From positions 1-50,562 of the forward strand of contig QAKV01000026.1 in the NCBI GenBank assembly GCA_003343625.1: a DNA stretch of 50,562 nucleotides, read 5' to 3'. The position numbers and the translations under genes were made by a program. Each line of letters opens with the position of its first letter. The stretch's first letter is position 1. The notes beneath the pieces were generated by a model. It had not been told where the DNA came from, ran no database searches, and saw only the letters and a list, made by a program, of their open reading frames with translations. Shown one piece after another: positions 43,201-49,452 of the stretch. Source of the DNA: Clostridiales bacterium (GTDB lineage Bacteria; Bacillota; Clostridia; Lachnospirales; Lachnospiraceae).

Positions 43201-45863
43201 TGGAAAAAATCTGGAAGCTGGATAAGGGGGATAACCTGAACGGCGCTGAAGTTACGGTGGGGCTATGGCGACAGGCAGGAGAAAACGGAACGCCGGAAAG
43301 AGTTGCGAAGAACAGAACCGATTCGTGCAGTGCTCTGAACGATCAATATGCGCTGGTTCTGACAGACGAAAATCTGACGGGAACGTTTACCGACCTTCCG
43401 AAATATGACGGAACGGGTGAGAATGCGGAAGAGTATATTTATTTCGCCCGGGAAGAAAAAATCGGAGCAAACGGAATCGGGAATCTTTCCGCGAGCCGGG
43501 ATCAGGCTCCGATGGATCTGAAAATAGATGGCAGCACCTACAAAGTCGTTCATAAGGATACTGTGGCGGTGGGAAATACCCCGGCCAAAACCACGATCTA
43601 CAATATCGGCCAGACGGAACTGGAGGTGACCAAAAACTGGATCGATGACGGCGATGCAAAAGGACTGCGGCCGGATGATATCGAACTGATCCTCATACGC
43701 CAGCTGACCGGAGGAACTTCGGAAGAACTGGAGGAGAACGAGCTGGAGGGAGAAGGTATTACGCTGAGCGCTCCGGCGATAAATGGGAATCAATGGGCCT
43801 ACACGTATTCGGGTCTCTGGGTTGCGGATGAGAGCGGAACGCTCTATACCTACTCGGTGAAAGAAGGCACGAGCGGACTGACTCTGACAGGCGGGGATCA
43901 ATATGTGCCCTCCTATAACGGCAGTACCATCACCAACACCCTCACCGGCAAGACGGAAGTCACGGTCACCAAGATCTGGGCGGACGGCGGAGACGCGGAC
44001 GGTTTCCGGGGGGAAATCACGCTGGAGCTGCGCGCGGACAATGTTCCGATAAGGACGGTGACGCTGGATCGCACCGGCGTCGTTTCCAGAATCCTCGACG
44101 CCTTTACGGACAGCGGGAACCGCTGGATTTATACGTTTGAAGATCTGGATAAGTACGACGCAAACGGAAAACGGATCGAATACACCGTGGTGGAAACCAA
44201 ATTCCCGGACGGCTATGAACAGGGAAATATGGAAGGCGATGCTCAGAACGGCTTCTCCATTACCAATACCCTTCTGACCTCCGTTACGGTGGAGAAGAAG
44301 TGGAGGGGAATCCGTCCGGAAAATCTTCCGGAAATCTCTGTCGGCCTGTACCGGAAGGCGGAAAATACTGCCGGTCAGCCGGAAAAAGTTTTGGATCAGG
44401 ACGGCCATCAGCTGATCGCAGTTCTCGATCGGACGACCGGGTGGACGTATACGTTTGAAGACCTGCCCAGATTCGATGAGAACGGACAGCGCTACGAGTA
44501 TACGGTACAGGAACAGCTCATCGGCGGAAAACCGGCTGCGGATTCCGGGTTCGTCGTCCATACGGAAGGAGGAATGCTCACACAGGGAACCGGGGAAGGA
44601 ACCTGGTCATACACCATCACCAACATCGGCGGCACGGAGATTTCCGGGACGAAAACCTGGAAGGATAACTCCAACGCCTACGGCACCAGGCCCAAAGAGC
44701 TGGAACTGACTTTGTATCGCAAAACAGAAGGCGGACAGGAAGAAGCGGCGAAAGAGGAATGGCTAAAGGCTGACGGTTCGGAGCTGATCTGGACGAAGGA
44801 AGGCGACGTCTGGTCTTATACTTACACCGGACTGCCGTTGACCGACGATCACGGAGCGCCCTATACTTACCGGGTGAAGGAAACGGTGCCGGCGGGCTAT
44901 GTTTCCGATCCTGCGGACGGTTTCGCGGGAGCGGAGGAGAATTACAGCTTTACGAACACCCTGACCGACCGGATCGACATCCCCGTGGTGAAAGTCTGGG
45001 AGGACAACGGAGATTCTTCCGGGAAGCGTCCGGACAGCATCGAAGTCATTCTCTATGCCAACGGAAAAGAATACCGGCGGGTGACTGTCAGCAAAGACAC
45101 AAACGGACTGGCCCATGTCTGGAACTGGATCACGGGCGGGACGGACGACGAATGGAAATTCGAGTTTACGGAGCTGCCGAAATACGATGCGGACGGCGTT
45201 CTCATCGCCTATTCCATCGAAGAGAAGGTGCCGGACGGCTATGACGGGTATTATGAGACCGAAGACGGACTGGTGAAGATCATCAACCTGCGGGAAGGAA
45301 GTCTGCGGGTGACCAAGCGGGTGAGCGGAACCGCCGGGGATACGGGGAGGAGATTCCGCTTCACCGTGACCCTGAGCGATACGTCCATCAACGGAACTTA
45401 CGGGGAGATGGAGTTCGTAAACGGCGTGGCCGAAATCAGGTTGAGGCACGGCGAGTCGGCGACGGCTTCCGGCCTGCCCGCCGGGATCGGATACCGGATC
45501 TCCGAGGAAGATGTGAGCGAAAACGGCTACACTACCTGGGCGGAAAACGCATCGGGAGAAATCGTTTTGGACGGCACGGCCAATGCGGTGTTCCATAACC
45601 ACAGGAATCTGCCGGAAGAGGACGACGATGAGGAAGATCCTGTCGTTCCCGTACAGCCGGAGAAACCTGCGGCGCCGGGCGCGGCATTGCCTGTGCTTCC
45701 CGGAATCGCCATTCCGGATACGGCCACCGTACCGGCTTCGGCACAGACCGGGGACTTCGCGACCCCGGCCCTGTATACAGGGCTGGCCGCGCTGGCTTGC
45801 GGCAGCATCGCGGGAATTCTCGTGAGCCGGAGGCGCAGGAGGAAAAAGAAAAAGCTCGCGTGA
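34257..45863 (+). CDS. Giant Cna_B-repeat, sortase-anchored surface protein (3868 residues)
   Basis: Order of parts: signal peptide (1-46, cleavage after MTYA); Ser/Thr/Glu-rich stalk with EETSTAEE repeats (about 47-205); six diverged units of about 150 residues (from about 209, 360, 518, 668, 866, 1025), the first four ending near a GAGWYYVL-like motif; then about 18 Cna_B domains (about 1170-3678) with V-x-K-x-W-x-D at the start, LPKYD in the middle, YTVxE and a final TNxL. A pilin-like domain follows (about 3679-3782, SGTAGDTGRRFRFTVTL), then a Pro-rich linker, SAQTGD as sorting signal, one membrane helix and an RRRRRKKKK tail. In Cna_B the Lys, Glu and Asn form an internal isopeptide bond. 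GTG start with AGGAGG at spacing 8. Likely a long adhesin fibre; the ligand is unknown. No sortase gene is nearby. Confidence 0.92.
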   Translation: MKKKMGKKPYGKRARTAPGYSKRMLSALLIFMMLTTMVPASFMTYADELLQIQTAEEDGDSADSGQLSDSDGQQSPDQELDQTGAGGDGGAPGSSEEPGSSEEPTVTESTDQQGTEPEESSTGGTATAESTSPVETTSTMEETSTAEETSTAEEISTSEGIPTVEETPESTTVEETSEETATESAEEMTTASDGEQDAEGTVAISAFYGELSLTVHWADNGNEAGERPDAKTYPAPALSFSVDGGELVELTAETMDEVGLSDMPDIRVSDEGDSYRLIVPGDTLPSSIEDSRSGDEITRPVEWDMDLKEVGNYSLIEITEPGDYWYATAGAGWYYVLDDLDEPETAGWEVLSCEPEDSSRVYWADGHDSAELRPDLEDYPAPELYFARTSGDGEGWAPTEEEYRKLEEGTLKEAFLETMPGVKVTAEDGDSFAIATPGETLPASVAEKAEDGTRIIWTLKWKIVLPQVEHYRLEEVTEENAGSEGYEFAGNGAGWYYVLEEMEEESGVTAWEEASRQTVYWADGSDASGVRPDPADFPQPKLQFSKTLQDSGEEGDFTELTGDNLRDVCLEEIPSIEVTEEGDSFVFSHDGKTFPSEIVSAGADGEEKTWVVAWEMLLPEIDGYTLAEVTESDAEEGVYSWAEQGAGWYYVLDSEEGIRIDDYSDGLELQVFWVEDKDSEGDMNPDSEAYPDPELTFSMEEEGDDTAGQGGDRTDASDGGNAGELLTEDNMEQLGLSELPEAQIHREQPAVRRMSRMAAGAAGSQEDDRPYTVESYRIRVDGEALPSRVTKTGAGGKETSFSVSWNMELQEVEGYRLIEVTEEMLSASPELYFFAAGNGAGIYYVSERVGQEGIEVIQWENDLTRTVIWVDNQNEGNIRPDSKTFLSGVKIEFAVSETGPGGDITDAETTVPDGLDWKELNAENKKEIGLEGDVPQPAISGGETGEWTLSFAAESLPQELLQTDAMGEETPKYVYWRMTPPADSGNGLGAYGLTNTDDLPDDLEGKYPVLENDPNRWYYVEQTEFSFEIDVRWGTLGAAEGLRDAILKKFYFTAQFPDGQGNNAEVTSTLKAIEALLNVDTTASPDPNNPNRGTITINSLPKYYYDGTTVSYWLETGKQDEDPDRLELGALGEDYFAIRFDNTDTAIVGNETDAVYSGGKLILTLTGTKNYSATKVWLDEADSGNRPTVKFHLWRYRAGSDPSTAAPVADASGKNMVFIPGEASAAEDSFKIEFKDNAGEDIDLPKYDAEGYEYIYVVREVMTGPGYEQVFGEVGADGTVSDFIYEVGADGKLTPVSDGRVGGNDFVYNGGTISNRLSGTMSSTVIKTWNAAAFQTGFEEVTVELTLQSREKGSSEETPWNDTDITVTMNEFYAEHMTHSSTVNPPKYGAQGEELEYRWVESAIYQGNNSDNLLQKDGTFTLIQNGEEVTYRSESTEDPETGDTVITNGIADTIQYEAKKIWLDEKGEDISLEKAGTEVTFALYRAISGEEPDYTEPCFTFEMDGIAEDTPTETKDQEGNPVTVQETEPWYVSVIGLPEYNEEGLLYEYFLLEISSGDMSFYPVYKTERTKDGGYFTTITNGSGEGHAIIVQKYWTDSSDVTHREDVTLEVYAFDQEESEPIATVTLSAENGGSWNQLVGIGDYKPDEVYIVETKVGDKSTGYKHSEGKPAPTIDPDTGEGIRDAIHQFDGTNHKYEVTYQRTVTQDVGNSTILSVTNRRLGEITIDVTKTWRDGEGNQRELIRNELKELEQSGENVPQLVFYLDFGAASPANYEMTHWVGGGDTIDIANLPVSIKSSDDKGGTVLPIDLEAAPNTEQTYFFAEVPKYDINGNTVNYEVRESWVVEENGSYRELTAEELQKDYSGLYELYSEYRMEMTSEYEVGALHDGDVQTVTVKNSLVGVKDVSWKKLWQDDYTYGNNERPDLYLDLYQLKHESAEAESAVLTEYQKNYLWTQKEGELTTNWTATFTDLPKYDEFGYEIVYYAIERTEVNGEALGYEIPKYSMGGKELGTAEDPLDDAIEDGSVVRLGSSQDEQEGDLGEYALKEGGTFTNAISGETSALVRKKWTNLPTDYPSDDLPSVTFSLYQGLDKDENGNPIPDEEIVNSAEKAYATLTVTSDQWKSLAKEGAYTFSFEYVGENEIKITTGGDGVTSIETVPGGNTEPENAEKLPKFDEEGRLYRYVLREEITIDGGADEEDIYGAPVISGYEVTNPYESVRGSLAFRKYLKLPMNADDEPEAYPAVEFEISRTYIKNDGKKSEPEVIRVEYDSSTGRWKKASSGGGNLIWSSEDVSKAYGSQPEDPMVSSDFTVDGLEIYAPNGSGYAYTVTEVKDDLRGYDTWTKTSPLSEEEAESAISGDPSAEENGRVSVGPLPLTAETDSGAGFTPAEKVPVAATFINARQAEPSTISLRGTKEWKDYGNAFGFRPEELTITVWRSAKSQPEQDNKIDEQELPADAYTITWPEKPENGDSWTYEITGADGGGLEADAPNGMPWDYVVREDSAGLDEYTQEKPAATETGTPDQSGVQQMTPLVNSITTDETFEKHWVDEEGKPIEENYLNANLSVTFRLQVREEGKTGWETDAERYFQDALGEENFGKLFGEGYEFEKTLTAAIDEAQGWKGVFENLPTGIVKKNETDTTGLEYRVVESQIQYGDYKVTIELKDDTGDVYSYEFSDIALFSPYYQDAANGRNESEDNNQYNQIHTKDFTVTKVWEGDGNNKYATRPETKAQGFDWETSFEIQRAAYDEDPDTAEIPSKTEIAEEDWSAVLIDGTALTVTVYGKNDQPTASQTITGLPESGVSESGTVVKYRYRARELDQEETVAEGETYSGTYEVRYTDSEAGTTATNSMKTTEIYAEKEWEYSGTETPSIAFTLEFKSTDENDGWKSVFPEQTVTLNGTADTEPEKKGKDCYEKGEWTAIWTNLPEVMPGSDVSEGGVTQYRVVEANTPGGYQQEESSGTGTSEDPYVIANRRVISYTVEKIWKLDKGDNLNGAEVTVGLWRQAGENGTPERVAKNRTDSCSALNDQYALVLTDENLTGTFTDLPKYDGTGENAEEYIYFAREEKIGANGIGNLSASRDQAPMDLKIDGSTYKVVHKDTVAVGNTPAKTTIYNIGQTELEVTKNWIDDGDAKGLRPDDIELILIRQLTGGTSEELEENELEGEGITLSAPAINGNQWAYTYSGLWVADESGTLYTYSVKEGTSGLTLTGGDQYVPSYNGSTITNTLTGKTEVTVTKIWADGGDADGFRGEITLELRADNVPIRTVTLDRTGVVSRILDAFTDSGNRWIYTFEDLDKYDANGKRIEYTVVETKFPDGYEQGNMEGDAQNGFSITNTLLTSVTVEKKWRGIRPENLPEISVGLYRKAENTAGQPEKVLDQDGHQLIAVLDRTTGWTYTFEDLPRFDENGQRYEYTVQEQLIGGKPAADSGFVVHTEGGMLTQGTGEGTWSYTITNIGGTEISGTKTWKDNSNAYGTRPKELELTLYRKTEGGQEEAAKEEWLKADGSELIWTKEGDVWSYTYTGLPLTDDHGAPYTYRVKETVPAGYVSDPADGFAGAEENYSFTNTLTDRIDIPVVKVWEDNGDSSGKRPDSIEVILYANGKEYRRVTVSKDTNGLAHVWNWITGGTDDEWKFEFTELPKYDADGVLIAYSIEEKVPDGYDGYYETEDGLVKIINLREGSLRVTKRVSGTAGDTGRRFRFTVTLSDTSINGTYGEMEFVNGVAEIRLRHGESATASGLPAGIGYRISEEDVSENGYTTWAENASGEIVLDGTANAVFHNHRNLPEEDDDEEDPVVPVQPEKPAAPGAALPVLPGIAIPDTATVPASAQTGDFATPALYTGLAALACGSIAGILVSRRRRRKKKKLA

Positions 45864-45880
45864 AAAGCGCGCGGGATGAA

Positions 45881-45923
45881 CGGCCCGGAGCCCCCTGAAT
45901 GAGGCTTCCGGGCCGCTTCTTTT
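45881..45923 (+). terminator. Intrinsic terminator of the adhesin gene
   Basis: CGGCCCGGAGCC pairs with GGCTTCCGGGCCG (one mismatched/bulged position) around a 10-base loop, followed by CTTCTTTT, 18 bases after the stop codon. Confidence 0.8.
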
Positions 45924-45952
45924 CGGAGCGGCCGAATTCTTCCCGGTTCTTC

Positions 45953-45981
45953 TTTACTTTGCAACTTTAGTATGTTAAAAT
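45953..45981 (+). promoter_or_regulatory. Sigma-A promoter of the TrpR-family gene
   Basis: TTTACT, 17 bases and TAAAAT; the start point would be near 45988, about 96 bases before the ATG. Confidence 0.7.
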
Positions 45982-46008
45982 ATCGCTAGATGATGGAGAA
46001 AATATGCA

Positions 46009-46055
46009 GGGCGTTCAGCCCGGTGGGCGCGGCACAGGGGGCTGCGCTGTTTTTA
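46009..46055 (+). terminator. Leader hairpins with terminator upstream of the TrpR-family gene
   Basis: GGGC/GCCC (46009-46021) is followed by GCGCGGC paired with GCTGCGC (46027-46047) and TGTTTTTA. The terminator lies between the promoter and the start codon; GCCC at 46018-46021 can also pair with GGGC at 46025-46028, which would disturb the terminator stem. This suits an attenuator. Confidence 0.6.
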
Positions 46056-46083
46056 TCAAACAAAGTAAAGGGGACTGTATGAC

Positions 46084-46380
46084 ATGAACAAAAAGATTAA
46101 AACCGAAGCGGTGGATCACCTGTTCGAGGCGGTTTTAAGCCTGGAAAGCAGGGAGGAGTGCTATTCCTTTTTTGAGGATCTGTGCACGGTGAACGAGCTG
46201 CTTTCCCTCTCCCAGCGGTTTGAAGTGGCAGCCATGCTGCGGGAAGGAAGGACATATCTGGATATCGCGGAAAAGACCGGAGCGTCCACGGCTACCATCA
46301 GCCGGGTGAACCGCTCCTTAAACTACGGCAACGACGGTTATGAGATGGTGTTTTCCAGAATGGAAGAAAACAGGCACTGA
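46084..46380 (+). CDS. YerC/YecD-type TrpR-related DNA-binding protein
   Basis: This 98-residue protein belongs to the TrpR superfamily branch YerC/YecD. It has an all-helical N-terminal part (VDHLFEAVLSLESREECYSFFEDLCT), then LSQRFEVAAMLREGRTYLDIAEKTGASTATISRVNRSL, a clear helix-turn-helix with TGASTATISRVNR as recognition helix. Family members are conserved in Firmicutes and their targets are mostly unknown; tryptophan binding is not established for this branch. It stands alone, with a leader that contains a terminator-like hairpin, so it may be autoregulated or attenuated. Confidence 0.88.
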   Translation: MNKKIKTEAVDHLFEAVLSLESREECYSFFEDLCTVNELLSLSQRFEVAAMLREGRTYLDIAEKTGASTATISRVNRSLNYGNDGYEMVFSRMEENRH

Positions 46381-46420
46381 CGGCGCAGAGAATGTACAGA
46401 AACGATATTTTACTTTTTGC

Positions 46421-46449
46421 TTTACTTCTTTTCCCGAATGTGGTATGCT
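46421..46449 (+). promoter_or_regulatory. Sigma-A promoter of the cold-shock gene
   Basis: TTTACT, 17 bases and TATGCT, 46 bases upstream of the ATG. Confidence 0.7.
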
Positions 46450-46495
46450 TCTGATGTGTAACAAGTAACAATCTAATTTTCATGGAGGTATCTAC

Positions 46496-46696
46496 ATGAA
46501 CAAGGGTACTGTCAAATGGTTCAACAACCAGAAGGGCTATGGATTCATTTCCGATGAGGCCGGTCATGATGTATTCGTACATTATTCCGGGCTGAACATG
46601 GAAGGATTCAAATCTCTGGAAGAAGGCGCTGCTGTAGAGTATGACGTCATTCAGGGAGAGAAAGGCCCTCAGGCTGTTAACGTAACCAAATTATAA
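46496..46696 (+). CDS. Cold-shock protein (CspA family)
   Basis: This 66-residue single-domain RNA chaperone has [19 protein letters not shown] with the RNP1 motif KGYGFI and VFVHYS as RNP2, close to the family standard of 65-70 residues. It binds single-stranded RNA and DNA and melts secondary structure. It has its own promoter, a TGGAGG site at good spacing, and a strong terminator 117 bases downstream after an AT-rich untranslated region. It is transcribed alone. Confidence 0.96.
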   Translation: MNKGTVKWFNNQKGYGFISDEAGHDVFVHYSGLNMEGFKSLEEGAAVEYDVIQGEKGPQAVNVTKL

Positions 46697-46812
46697 GATT
46701 TTCGGATCTTATGGTCATCTTATCATTAACCTATGTGCCTGTTCTTTAAATAATAAAGACTTTGTTTTTTGTTTTTAATGAATTCGAACTAGCTGAGTGA
46801 TTAAGAGAGGGG

Positions 46813-46840
46813 AAAAGCCGGTCAGACGACCGGCTTTTTT
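46813..46840 (+). terminator. Intrinsic terminator of the cold-shock gene
   Basis: AAAAGCCGGTC pairs with GACCGGCTTTT around AGAC, followed by more T. The gap 46697-46812 between gene and terminator is AT-rich and shows no gene. Confidence 0.85.
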
Positions 46841-46880
46841 CGTACGATAGGAAATTTTATTTCCTATCGTACGAAAAAAG
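46834..46880. terminator. Perfect palindrome overlapping the end of the DUF6512 gene
   Basis: 21-bp perfect arms (46834-46854 and 46860-46880) with a 5-base loop. Each arm has a six-base A or T run at the outside, so it can terminate from either direction. The right arm encodes the last residues and the stop codon (46864-46866) of the minus-strand gene. Its T run is shared with the cold-shock terminator. Confidence 0.75.
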
Positions 46881-47415
46881 ACGCTCCGCTGAGGATGCGC
46901 ACTTGCCCGGGAACCTCAAACAGCGCGATGGGCGGCGCATCGTAGGTGAAGAGAAAGAACAGCAAAAGCGGCAGGATGAGGAAACCGACGGCCGTCCGAA
47001 CCGCTGCGTCGGAAGGCTGCTTCCACCGATTCAGAATCCGCGCGGCCGTCAGGCAGGTGATGGCCGCTCCGGCCGCGAAGGAGAACAGATCCATGGCCAG
47101 CAGATGAAAGCCGAGAACGCCGGTGTAAAAATAGAAGATACACAGGATGGAGAGCATGCCGGCCCAGACGCCGGCTGCCATCGCGGCGGGAAATACGCTT
47201 CTCTTTTCCCGCAGGATCAGGCAGCCCGCAACCGTCAGCGCCAGGGCGGGAAAATAAAGGAGTTTTAAATGCTCCCAGGGGGACTCGTTGACCGGGGAAA
47301 TCAGTCCGGCCAGCGGGTCCTTCCCGGTAAAATCGTAAAAAAAGTGCAGCAGGGAACCGGCGATACACAAAAAGGCGAAACCCGCTGCCAGAAAAATCCG
47401 GGTTTTTTTATCCAT
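46864..47415 (-). CDS. DUF6512 family membrane protein
   Basis: This 183-residue protein has about five to six membrane helices. The signature stretch SPVNESPWEHLKLLYFPAL near residue 40 identifies DUF6512, a family of unknown function common in Clostridia. The N-terminus (MDKKTRIFLAAGFAFLCIAG) is a signal-anchor-like helix. GAAAGGAATCTT precedes the ATG. It follows a truncated substrate-binding protein gene by 38 bases on the same strand and was probably part of that transporter operon before the element inserted, so a role in substrate uptake is possible but unproven. Confidence 0.8.
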   Translation of the reverse strand: MDKKTRIFLAAGFAFLCIAGSLLHFFYDFTGKDPLAGLISPVNESPWEHLKLLYFPALALTVAGCLILREKRSVFPAAMAAGVWAGMLSILCIFYFYTGVLGFHLLAMDLFSFAAGAAITCLTAARILNRWKQPSDAAVRTAVGFLILPLLLFFLFTYDAPPIALFEVPGQVRILSGASFFVR

Positions 47416-47453
47416 AAGATTCCTTTCGGTCCGGACTGCGGGCGATCAGCCCG

Positions 47454-47895
47454 TCAGTCCAGCGCCTTTTCGGCGAATTCGGTGTTGACCAGATCTTCGT
47501 AGGGGACGCGGGAGGAGAGTTCGCCGCCTTCTTCCAGAATATCCTGCAGAAGGGTGAAAGCGTCTTCGGAGAAGATCAGATCCTGTTTCCAGGTGTCCTG
47601 ATCGTAATAGCGGGTCACGATCGTCGTCAGGGTTTCCAGATCCGTTTCCGGAAATTGGGGTTGGATCGCTGCGGCGATTTCCGCCGGAGAATGCTCCGCC
47701 ACGAAATCCATTCCCTTCTGCAGGGCATTTGTGAAGGACTGGATCAGTTCCGGATTGGCATCGATATAGCTCTTTTTGGCGGAAAAGGACGTGTAGGGCA
47801 CATAGCCGGAATCCTCGCCCAAAGATGCCACCACATATCCGTCTCCCTTCTGCTCCAGAGCTGTCGCGTGGGGTTCGAACTCAATAGTGAAATAT
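47454..47895 (-). pseudogene. ABC transporter substrate-binding protein (NitT/TauT type), 5' end lost
   Basis: The frame reads TIEFEPHATALEQKGDGYVVASLGEDSGYVPYTSF and continues to the natural C-terminus, in all about 145 residues. This is the C-terminal half of an SsuA/THI5-like periplasmic-type binding protein (normally 320-350 residues). Upstream of TIEFEP the frame enters the recombinase end and hits its TAA after nine codons. The N-terminal half with the signal peptide is missing, so the gene was interrupted by the integrated element, and the other part probably lies at the far end of that element. Confidence 0.8.
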
Positions 47896-47909
47896 ATTTT
47901 CCTACACTG

Positions 47910-49268
47910 TTAAACCAAAAAAGAAAAACCGCATACTTTCCGGGTGTGGGGATCGATATAAATGTTGCGGATAATACTCTTCCAGAATGCCTTTTTATGG
48001 GAAATATCAAGGTCGGCATATATCTGCATCCAACCGTCGCGCAAAACGTCCTGAATGGGGCGATATGCCTGTATAGGGACGATGTTTTCCGTGGCAAGCG
48101 CAGCAGTGAGACGGTCGGAAAGAAGGGTATACTGTTCATCATAATAGGATTCCGAAATACGGCCTTTTTGATACATCGTGTTAAGCCGATTCAATTCCTG
48201 ACGGATACCAGCAGAAACATTTTTTGCGGGGGAAGATTTCATCTTTTCGCGTGCCTGCAGAAGTTCAATTTCTAACTGTTCCATGACATGGGATAACAGG
48301 TATGCTTCAATTACACTTTCAGAGATACATGCGCCATCGTGATATTCAGTGAACTTCGCAGAACAACGATAGCGTTTATATTCGCTGACGCCGCCGTTGC
48401 GAAGCTTCTGGCGCTTTACAAATCCTGTAAAACGTTTACCGCATATAGGGCAAACGATCATGGAAGAAAACAGGAAAGGGGATCCCTGGAAAGGAATGGT
48501 TTTGCTATCAGAAACTTCACAGATTTTTTTGTATTGTTCCGGAGTTATGTAAGCTTCGCAGTAATTATCTATGTCATATTTCCGGCCGGTATAAACGTCG
48601 TTGGTCAGGATCCGGTTGATCTGGTAAGGAGTAGGAGCCTGGTCGCCATATCGGGAAACAATATAGGTCACCGTGCCGCGTTTGGAAAAGGTTGCAAAGT
48701 AGTGCTCAAAGATGTCTTCGACGATGTGTCGGGTATCCGGATCCTTTATCAGGCGTTTTTCAGAATCTGCGATATAACCATAAGCGGGTTTTCCGTTTAT
48801 ATGTTGCCGGAGACGCTTCTTATATTCGAAAACATTTCGAATTCGTTCGCTGGTTCGATCACACTCATTTTCATTCACGGAAAGCATGATGTTAATTGCG
48901 AAGCGGCCGTTCGATGTGGACGTATCGTATTCTTCGAAAATGGTTTTCCAGTTGCAGTTATGTGCTTCCAAAATAGCCTGTGTATTATGGTAATCTTTGA
49001 TATTCCGGAACCACCGGTCAAGCTTCGTAACGAGAATCAAATCAATCTTATCAGCTTTCACATCGTTCAACAGCCGGATCAGATCACGCCGGTTCTGCAT
49101 TTTCTTTCTGGCAGTAATTCCTTCATCAGCATAGTAACCAACAATTTCATAGTCGTGGGCCAGGGCATAATCGGTGAGTGCTTTCTTTTGAGCGTCCAGG
49201 GACAGGCCTTCCCGGACCTGTATTTCGGTACTTACACGATCATAAATCGCACATCTGATTTTAGGCAT
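47910..49268 (-). CDS. Large serine recombinase
   Basis: The product has 452 residues. Residues 1-150 are the resolvase catalytic domain with nucleophile Ser13 in YDRVSTEIQVREGLSLDAQ and the LVTKLDRWFRN arginine motif. Residues 160-265 are the recombinase domain (GKPAYGYIADSEKRLIKD). A zinc ribbon follows (CPICGKRF, then RYRCSAKF and the later Cys), with a coiled-coil segment near 330-380 (MEQLEIELLQAREKM). These enzymes join attP and attB and need a directionality factor to excise. The ATG has AGGAGG at spacing 5. It probably integrated the element into the adjacent binding-protein gene. Confidence 0.93.
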   Translation of the reverse strand: MPKIRCAIYDRVSTEIQVREGLSLDAQKKALTDYALAHDYEIVGYYADEGITARKKMQNRRDLIRLLNDVKADKIDLILVTKLDRWFRNIKDYHNTQAILEAHNCNWKTIFEEYDTSTSNGRFAINIMLSVNENECDRTSERIRNVFEYKKRLRQHINGKPAYGYIADSEKRLIKDPDTRHIVEDIFEHYFATFSKRGTVTYIVSRYGDQAPTPYQINRILTNDVYTGRKYDIDNYCEAYITPEQYKKICEVSDSKTIPFQGSPFLFSSMIVCPICGKRFTGFVKRQKLRNGGVSEYKRYRCSAKFTEYHDGACISESVIEAYLLSHVMEQLEIELLQAREKMKSSPAKNVSAGIRQELNRLNTMYQKGRISESYYDEQYTLLSDRLTAALATENIVPIQAYRPIQDVLRDGWMQIYADLDISHKKAFWKSIIRNIYIDPHTRKVCGFSFLV

Positions 49269-49405
49269 GTCAACCTCCTGTATATCAATATGAAAAAAAA
49301 GGTATAAAAATAACGCCTATACAGACGCCGGAGGTTTATGGTAAAATGTTTTTGGATGGAAATATTTTCCGTAACCTTCGGGCCTGGATAGTATTTTCAG
49401 AGATT

Positions 49406-49439
49406 CCGCTTCAGCACTGACATTGCTGGAGCGGTTTTT
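49406..49439 (+). terminator. Terminator-like hairpin between Ltp gene and recombinase
   Basis: CCGCTTCAGCA pairs with TGCTGGAGCGG (one mismatch), with TTTTT on the plus-strand side only. On the minus strand, where the flanking genes lie, it lacks a T run. Either it weakly ends the Ltp transcript or it ends an unannotated plus-strand transcript in 49269-49405. Confidence 0.5.
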
Positions 49440-49452
49440 CATTTGGAATAAG

